A stretch of 64,000 nucleotides of DNA, taken from NCBI GenBank assembly GCA_002794775.1, contig NBAY01000109.1:1-64000 (forward strand), written 5' to 3'. Source of the DNA: Porodaedalea pini. Lineage: Eukaryota; Basidiomycota; Agaricomycetes; Hymenochaetales; Hymenochaetaceae. A model generated the notes under the pieces. It saw nothing but the letters and a program-made list of their open reading frames with translations, did no database searches and was not told where the DNA came from. Position numbers and translations under genes: made by a program. Of the stretch, positions 57,397-64,000 are shown piece after piece (positions within the stretch are counted from its first letter, which is position 1; each line of letters opens with the position of its first letter).

Positions 57397-58150
57397 ATGG
57401 TAGAAACGCGTATTATGAAGAAAAAGCTGTTCGCAGTAGGGAAGAGGGTACGTGTACTCGACAAATGCCTTCTTCTGACTGGAGACTGATGGCCGCTCTC
57501 AGGACGGACGCAAGCGGGCGCCAACGCACTCGGCGCACAGTTCTTTTCATCCTACGAAAAAAGGAGACGGGCAGGAGTCCGATTTGTACGACAATCGGAT
57601 AGCTGCAATCGAGGACAGCGCCTCCGATGTTCAGTCGGACGAGCTCAACGCAAGCCACGTTCTATCACTGCATCTCCTTCGCTACTGATATCCTCCATAG
57701 ATCGGGAGCTCGCCTCGTCGCGCAGGCCACCACATTGTAGTGCCTCCGCCTCCAGAGCATGTCCCTCACCCCGACGGAATTTGCGGAAGGTGCCAAGCTA
57801 AAAGTGCACCTTGTTGTGGGATGAGCGGCCGCCCGTGTATTTCCTGTAAGAGATCCAGAGTGAAGTGCACACTCACTCGGACAAACAAAAAACAGCGCAA
57901 GCCACATGCCCCCAACGAACATATCGTGCCGCGCCCCGGAGGACAACGTCGTATTCAGCCAGCACGTGCGGTCAACTATCGACTCCCGAGGCTGTCTAAT
58001 GTACCAGGGCGTCTCGCGCGCATGAAGGGGCGCCGCAGGAGGATTGACGATATGGAGATCGTCCGCATGCTGGAAGACAGCGCGATGGCTCTCGTGCAGC
58101 ACGCCGAAGTCTATATGCAAGCGGCGAATGCCATTCTGTTCCGTCGCTAG
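57397..58150 (+). CDS. Zn2Cys6-type cluster protein, 218 residues
   Basis: Exons 57,397-57,447, 57,503-57,658 and 57,701-58,150 keep the frame. The second intron has a weak GTTCTA donor but an ideal TACTGAT branch and ATAG acceptor. The last exon carries six Cys with the exact binuclear-cluster spacing C-x2-C-x6-C-x7-C-x2-C-x6-C (CGRC through CKRSRVKC, about residues 88-116), plus one extra Cys next to the third. Basic patches and a helical end (DDMEIVRMLEDSAMALVQHA) follow. Probably a nuclear DNA-binding regulator, or a basidiomycete protein with the cluster reused. It lacks the long fungal-specific middle homology region of classic members. Confidence 0.65.
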
Positions 58151-58493
58151 ACGAGTCTATTTCCGCCTTTCTTTTCTTGAACTACGGGCAATTAGTTTAC
58201 ATATGATTTTCATGAGGGCTCTGCGACCACTTGTTATTTCAATGATACGTAGATGACATTCGAGCAATATGTGACCGATCCATGTGCATTCTGTAGTGTG
58301 AATGTCAGACTCGAAGCTTGAATCGATGAACCGTTAATATGCTTCCTTGCATCACCCGGCAATGAAGCTCTCGAAGTGATATATCAGTTGGAGCATCAGC
58401 GACATGGTATCTCCAAACAAGGCATACATGTTCCCCTGTGTCGGTGGTATCACTATTAGTACATATACATATATTCCAACCCAGATAGTCCGA
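58151..58493. other. Intergenic between convergent genes
   Basis: Joint 3' region of the Zn2Cys6-type gene and the hydrolase. Nothing else seen. Confidence 0.4.
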
Positions 58494-60307
58494 TCAAATC
58501 TTCAATCCACTACACCATCCCTCGACAACACCAGCTACTCGTTCAACAAGCGCCTCGTAATCCGGGTTCTGCGCTCGGATGAAGAGTCCACAGTGTGCAC
58601 CAACCTCATCCTCGACGCCGCGAATCGGCACGTGCTCCCAGCGTTCACGTGAACCGAAGTGCAGCGCGTCACTATGGGCATTCCGCGCATGCGGAAGCAC
58701 GATGAAGTGCCGTGCAGGGCGTACAGACGCCTCTCCCCGTTTCCGCTCCTTGGCGCGCTCCTTGCGCAGAGTTTTCTCCGCAGCTTTTCGCGCCTTCGCT
58801 TGGGAACGCGCATCGGCGGAGGAGGATTGTTCGTCGACGTCTGCGAAGCGTGCAAGGTCGGCGGTATTGCCCGGAAGTGCACCGTTGATATCCTTCGCCT
58901 CGTCTCCTTCTTCTCCCTCCTGCGCTTCAGGTTCAGCCGTCGCCTTCGGGTCGATACCCCGCGCAGGGGTCTCTGTCCAGAAATTGACCCAACTACCATT
59001 CCAGCGCTCGAGCGCTAAGTACCTCTCGCTGAGACCAGCAGGGTCAAACATGCAGATGCCGAACTCGAAGTGCTCGACGACCCACTTGGACATCGCGCTC
59101 AGCGGGTCATCCGCGTGCTTGCGCAACCAACGCACGAGCGGAGAGTCGGCATGCTGCGCTATGCGGTCGGCTGCACGCTCGAGCTTGGCGTTGAGTGGCG
59201 AGGACAGAGGTGGTATTCGCGAGATAATGTATGTGCTCGAGGTGGTTGCGAAGGATGAGGCAAAAGATTGAGCAGAGGCACGCAGGCTTGGTGAAGAGGA
59301 GCTAGAAGGTGACGAACTACTGGATTGGATGCTTGGAGCTGGAATACAGCTTAATAACGCACTAGGCTAGCGGAAAGATGTATGTAGGACCTACGTCGAA
59401 GTGTTGTCTTCATTGCCTCCCATTCATCGCTCAGCTGCGAACCAGACGGTGACGGTGAATGCGACAAAGGAGGTCGCGATGGCTGCGACCGGATCGCGTT
59501 CGGACTTGGAGCTAAGACACGTAAATGAGGTTCCATCAAAGTCGGTGCAACAGAATAATGTACATTCAGATGGAGAGATACAATGCTCCTGTTTGTCATC
59601 CAAGGCGCCGCCAAGGTTTGGTAGAGACGAAGATGATGCATGAGGACGTGCTGCAGCACATGACATCAGCACGACGATATTTCGCAAAGTACTAGACGTC
59701 AAGCGTACCATCAAGAGAGTTTCCCCTGGCACTCTCCACATCATCGCTATGTACCTGTTTAACAATGTTCCCGTCGTTCAGCTCCTTCTCCGTCTTTGTC
59801 TTCTCTTCCTTGTCCTTCGGAAAGAGAGATGAGATACCGCTGATTATGACGTGCGGGTGCATGCCGAGGAAGGGTACATCAAAAGCTAGCAGACCAATGA
59901 CGCGCTTTGACTGCTCCGAATCACCCGTAGCTACATCAGCAGCTAACAAACCACCCATCGAGTGAGCGAGAAGAATGATGGGTCCTTGAGGCTGCGTGCT
60001 AAGCCAGTCGATGAAGTTCTTGGATGCTTCTGCAATTGGTCTTCGGCTTTTGTACGTAGGATATAAGCAGCTCTCGAGCACTATGTCAGTCGGTATGCGG
60101 GCACGGAGGCGTTCATGCAGATCGGTAGGGAACGCCTGCTCATTCCTAAAGACTCAGCAGAAGCAAATTTTTTATTTCAAGTTCTAACCTGGAATGAGGT
60201 ATGGTCGCCTAGCGCATGCATAAACCACAAACTTGATCTACTGATTCATGCACCATACCTTGGAACCCGTGAATATAAATAAGACGAAGTGTCGTTTCCT
60301 TCGTCAT
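58494..60307 (-). CDS. Alpha/beta hydrolase (lipase-like, DUF676-type)
   Basis: Five exons: 60,259-60,307 (MTKETTLRLIYIHGFQ), a 20-base microexon 60,189-60,208 (GDHTSFQ), 59,755-60,136, 59,395-59,650 and 58,494-59,338, about 516 residues. Features are the oxyanion-type IHGFQG, the nucleophile elbow AHSMGGLLAAD, AFDVPFLGMHPHVIISGISS, WVVEHFEFGICMFDPAGL, and the late GVEDEVGAHCGLFI with the probable catalytic His. A Lys/Glu/Arg-rich insertion (KARKAAEKTLRKERAKERKR) sits before the last strands. Exon 3 needs one base fewer near 60,120 to keep frame, because ACCGATCCTGCATGA otherwise reaches a stop; this may be an assembly indel or a real lesion. Likely a serine hydrolase acting on lipids or esters. 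Confidence 0.75.
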
Positions 60308-60469
60308 TTTCGGTTTATTCCAGTAGTTGTGAGATTTGGGGATCAAGCCAATGAGATGTTGTGTATGTGCATCTAGAGGTCCTTTGCTCCAGTCGCGATT
60401 TTAATTTCCAGATGAAGAGGTGATGGCAAGCGAGCGTGTCAAGAGCGCGCCACGGTCACGTGCCATTCA

Positions 60470-60985
60470 GTATATAATTTCTGCTATCTACTACAAGCAG
60501 TCCAACCGCTACGGACGATACAAGAAACTGATCGTAAAGGGGAAATTGCCCATGTCAAGGCACGAAAAGGGTTACGCAGAATGTATGCACTGTCGGGGAA
60601 TGTACTGACGAATAAAGTGGTGAAAAGGAATGGGACATGATGCGATGATGTCCTCACATTTGAAATGAATAGATGCGGCATAGTTGTAAATGTCGTCATA
60701 GTCCATATTGGAAGGGAATGCATGATAATAAGGAGTAAGATGAATCAGGTCCGGAGAGTGCTGTCCGTACATGCATGCTAGTTCATAGGGAAGACCCGGC
60801 GCAGGTATAAAGGGTTGTGCACGTGGGTTGAGTGGAGTAGTGCCGACAAATGACGGCAAACTGGGTTGTTTGTCCAGTGGGGTGTGAAAACTGACAAAAG
60901 CTGGATCGAAACTGTTTTCGTTATTGGCCGCGAAGGCCCAAAGTTTGGTGATAAATTTGACTGATGAGGCCGAAGGTGAAGATGG
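60470..60985 (-). repeat. Dispersed repeat with conserved open frame, copy 2
   Basis: Counterpart of 24,090-24,620, with the same minus-strand frame (NPRAQPFIPAPGLPYELACM to IRQYIPRQCIHSA-stop) and shared flanks. The copia element begins within or next to the upstream end of this copy, so insertion of the retroelement cut the match. No ATG-led gene is evident. Confidence 0.55.
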
Positions 60986-61195
60986 GGGCGATAGCCCAAT
61001 ATGCTGTCAGAATCTCACATTATTGTGACTTACTCTTGTTCATTCTTGATTCATATGATGCCATCACTTTATCTATTGTTCTCTACACTTATATTGCATG
61101 ATCATGACTCATTCTGATGTAACATGACCGTTGCATCATATGACACCACCCTCTCTGTAGTCTATATAAACCCCAACTCCTGTAGCCAGATACTT

Positions 61196-61342
61196 CAGAG
61201 TGTTATACTGAAGTATCCATAAGTAGTATTCTACTCTTCACTTCACAGTCACTTACCTCTCTTGTACAGTGATCTCTGATCACTTAGGTATTTATCTTAT
61301 ACAGAGTGTTATACTGAAGTATCCTGATCTCTGATCACTTAG
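61196..61342 (+). repeat. Direct repeats inside the 5' LTR
   Basis: CAGAGTGTTATACTGAAGTA occurs at 61,196 and again at 61,302, and TGATCTCTGATCACTTAG at about 61,270 and 61,325. The second motif contains the palindrome GTGATC-TCT-GATCAC in its first copy. The repeats fall downstream of the TATA box, in the R/U5 part. Confidence 0.6.
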
Positions 61343-61754
61343 ACGCTCTCCGGTTGTCTGTTGCTCACACTGCACTTACTGCCTTGCCGCACTTGCAGAG
61401 AACCTTGTGGTTATTACCCCTGCTGTATCTCTGATAGGTTATGAGCCTTGAGCTCCTCTAGCCCCGCCGCAATTTGCACACAACTGTTATATGACCTACG
61501 CCTGTCACCAGAAACTCCTAAACTATCAGCAGACCTTTGTCCCTGAAACCCGCACACACTTCAGATCCCGTGGACTCCTTGCACACACCAGCCAACCTGT
61601 AGAACCTTGGTTTGATTGGGCAGAAAACTATATCACTCAAGGAAGACCCGATACCTTTGCACTAGCTCCATTCAGTCCTATTGAATCACTCTTTGTGGAC
61701 ATCCCATCGCACACAAACATCGCTCACACCATACACCGACCAGTCATTACTATC

Positions 61755-64000
61755 ATGCCTTCCACTGACACAGTTGCCAAAATCTTTGCCGACGTCCCCA
61801 GGCTTAATGCTAGTGGTGACAACTATCAAGTATTTGTTGGAAAGATCAAGTTCACTGCACTATCATGTGGTGGACAACCTCGTCTTACTACAGCTCCACC
61901 GGCAGGCAACCAGGACCAGTTGGACCTAGACCAAGCGATGCTCAGTGCAATCATGATGAAGCTTCCGGACACGATATTCATCAAATACATGGACGTTGAA
62001 AAGGTACACGACTTAATGTCAAAACTGAAGGCCCAGTTCGATGTAGTCACAGCCACTGCTGAAGCCATCAGCGAGCGAGAACTCTTCACGCTCAAATGTC
62101 AGGTGCCAAATAAACTCGACAAGTACCTGGACAAAATGGTCGACATCTGCGATAAACTCACTCGCATGGGAAACACGTCTATCAATGACAAAGCCTTCAT
62201 CAACGCCCTCACTACAGGCATCCCCAGCGATTTTAACCATGTCGTCACCACTCATCAAATGATGAACAAAACCCTTGACGTAACTGACACTGCCCACACA
62301 CCTCACTGAATGACATCAACCGAACTGCTATCGGACCTCCATGCAGACTTTCAATGCTACACGCTCACACATGCCAAGCCAAAGGACACCGAATCTGCAA
62401 ACCATGCATCGAGTGGAAGAGGTCATGGAGGACGTGGAAGAGGTCATGGAGGACGTGGAAGAGGTCAAGGACGTGGTTGCGGTCGCAGCTGTGGAGGTTA
62501 TGACAACCACGGGGACAGGCAGAACAAGGGAAAAGGCAAAGAGACCATCTCAGATGAAGACGCCACCTGCTACAAATGCGGTGGAAAAGGGCACAAGTCA
62601 CCCCAATGTCCCTCAAAGCAGAAAACCTATAAGAAAGCCAATGCAGGATCTGCAGACACAAAGTCACCCACTCCCACTCAGCAATCTAGCTCAACGTCGC
62701 TGCCACCTCCACAATACAAGCCAGAGGTGGCGACATCTGCGTATATTGAGGAAATCATCGAAGATGCATGGCTCGGAGAAGTCATAGACTGCTCTGATCT
62801 AGCCAGACAAGGAGAAGCTGAAGCATTGAGCATCTCCACTGAACAGGTCGACATATTTGACTCTGGTGCTAGTCGCCATATGACACCTTATCGTGAATGT
62901 CTCACTAACTACCAGCCGCAATCCACAGTCAAAACTAGGATTCACGCTGCCAACAGCCAGATCTTTCAGGCTCTTGGCAAAGGAGACATGATCATCCAGC
63001 TGAATTGCCCAGGTGGAACAACCACCATGCATCTTAAAGGGGTCCTTTACACTCCTGAAATGCACTCAATGCTTATCTCAGTTCCCAAACTTGACCAGGC
63101 CGGGTATACTTGCGCATTCAGAGGAGGCAAACTTGACATCTTCAATTGCTCTCAGGATCTCATCACTGTCATACCCAAACTAGATGGCCTTTACAGGATT
63201 TACCATGAGAACGATGCCTCTACTGCAGCCATTACATCCGCACCTCGCAAAGTCTTGCTGTTCACCCTTCACAAGCAGCTGGGACATATCAACTTCAACT
63301 ACATCAAGCAGATGATATGTGAAGGCAAGCTACCGGGAATCACCCTGGATGACACCGAAGCCACCTCAGATCTTGAGTGTGCTGTATGCATGCATGCCAA
63401 AGCACACTGAAATGCAGTCTCTACCACTAGGATTGGAGACATGTCAGACAGTTTCGGTGATATCATTTACCTCAATGTTTGGGGACCTGCCAGTGTCAGA
63501 ACAGTGCACAATGCACATTATGTCCTTACCATCATTGACAATGCTACCCGTTGGCTTGAAATGTTCTACATGGGAGTCAAGTCTGAATCCTTCGCGAAAT
63601 TCGTCGGATTTGAAGCCCGCCTGCAACTGCAGCATGGCGTATGCATCAAATGTGTCCACTCAGATCGAGGAGGAGAATTTTTATCTGATGAAATGAATGC
63701 TCACCTTGAATGCCAGGGCATACTCTGACGTCTCACAGTCCATGACACACCAGAATACAATGGAGTTGCTGAGCGCATACACGGCACTATTTTCAATGGT
63801 GTTCATGCTGTTCTTTTGGCCTCCAGATTGCCAAAATGGCTCTGGGGATATGCGCTCGACTACATCGTCCAAATCTATAACCGCACCCTGCACCACTCTC
63901 TTCAATATAAATCACCCTTTGAAGCTCACTTTGGACATGTTCCCATCAACATTCTCCATGAATGGGGTCAGCCGGTCTACATCGGCACAAACCCAAACTC
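61755..64000 (+). pseudogene. Copia gag-pol polyprotein, interrupted and cut by the window edge
   Basis: One frame runs from about 61,755 (MPSTDTVAKIFADVPRLN) to the edge, with TGA stops at 62,307, 63,408 and 63,726. In order it shows a gag region, an Arg/Gly-rich stretch (GRGHGGRGRG), the zinc knuckle CYKCGGKGHKSPQC, the aspartic protease FDSGASRH, a GAG-pre-integrase part (LHKQLGHINFNYIKQM, then CAVCMHAKA), and the integrase core with HSDRGGEF and TPEYNGVAERIHG. Each stop could be explained by a CGA to TGA change. As it stands the element cannot make a full polyprotein. Confidence 0.8.

Larger units (their letters stand above)
61005..64000 (+). mobile_element. Ty1/copia LTR retrotransposon, 5' part
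   Basis: A 432-base 5' LTR (61,005-61,436) starts TGTCAGA and ends TCTGATA. It contains a TATA box (TCTATATAAA near 61,161) and duplicated motifs. A primer-binding-like GGTTATGAGCC follows at once. The gag-pol region runs to the window edge, so the 3' LTR and the reverse transcriptase are outside. It lies inside or against dispersed repeat copy 2. Confidence 0.8.

Noticed and set aside
61491..61754. Copia polyprotein starting at 61,491
   Set aside because: Open but without gag-like sequence; the ATG at 61,755 begins the recognisable part. The upstream piece is likely leader.
1..64000. Search by eye for tRNA and rRNA genes
   Set aside because: No cloverleaf with a convincing GGTTCRA arm or rRNA-like block was found; a tRNA scan would be decisive.

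Overview
This 64 kb window is nuclear DNA of a filamentous basidiomycete, most likely an agaricomycete. Genes are split by many short introns (about 45-65 bases, GTRNGT donors, CTAAC/CTGAT branch sites). Gene types fit that group: an HMG-box regulator with an RSTSAPC-type tail, a CYP of the agaricomycete secondary-metabolism type, F-box-like proteins, small secreted proteins, pogo and copia elements. No rRNA, tRNA, CRISPR array or prokaryotic feature was seen.

Layout. 1-0.3 kb: start of a minus-strand gene running off the edge, with a 613-base foldback element just upstream. 2-3 kb: gene relics. 3.3 and 9 kb: two paralogous coiled-coil genes. 4-6.4 kb: AT-rich relic DNA. 6.4-8.3 kb: HMG-box gene with several frame breaks. 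10.4-11.8 kb: F-box-like gene. 12.8-13.5 kb: foldback element and a small charged ORF. 13.9-15.5 kb: class II fructose-bisphosphate aldolase with a 6-base exon. 17-19.4 kb: two small secreted proteins, one with a long Ser-Val-Leu-Pro repeat domain. 22.6-24 kb: decayed gene. 25-26.9 kb: cytochrome P450. 27.7-28.2 kb: cytochrome c oxidase small subunit. 28.9-29.2 kb: third secreted protein. 30.3-33.5 kb: pogo/Tc1-type transposon with TA target duplication. 35.2-39.8 kb: P4-ATPase lipid flippase. 41.9-52.5 kb: three diverged segmental repeats, each carrying one secreted-protein gene, split by a 3.2 kb terminal-inverted-repeat element that captured prolyl-tRNA synthetase fragments. 52.7-54.4 kb: F-box-like protein. 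55.4-56.5 kb: NMN adenylyltransferase. 57.4-58.2 kb: Zn2Cys6-type protein. 58.5-60.3 kb: alpha/beta hydrolase. 60.5-61 kb: dispersed repeat. 61-64 kb: copia retrotransposon with in-frame stops, cut by the window edge.

The strongest unusual signal is a six-member family of small secreted proteins, dispersed on both strands. They share a signal peptide, mostly a Kex2-like dibasic site, exactly four cysteines, and one gene structure: a phase-0 intron right after a glycine codon, then a tiny last exon (9-21 bases) encoding [T/R/N]-C-x(0-4)-stop. That exon supplies the fourth cysteine, so an ORF reading that misses it gives a false 'GVS' C-terminus. All six have a TATA box (RYATAAAAG-like), and the members with MLS-type signal peptides also share a 5' leader.

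The housekeeping genes (aldolase, COX subunit, flippase, NMN adenylyltransferase) read cleanly with introns, whereas the HMG gene and the hydrolase need single-base corrections. The latter may be residual assembly indels or real lesions.
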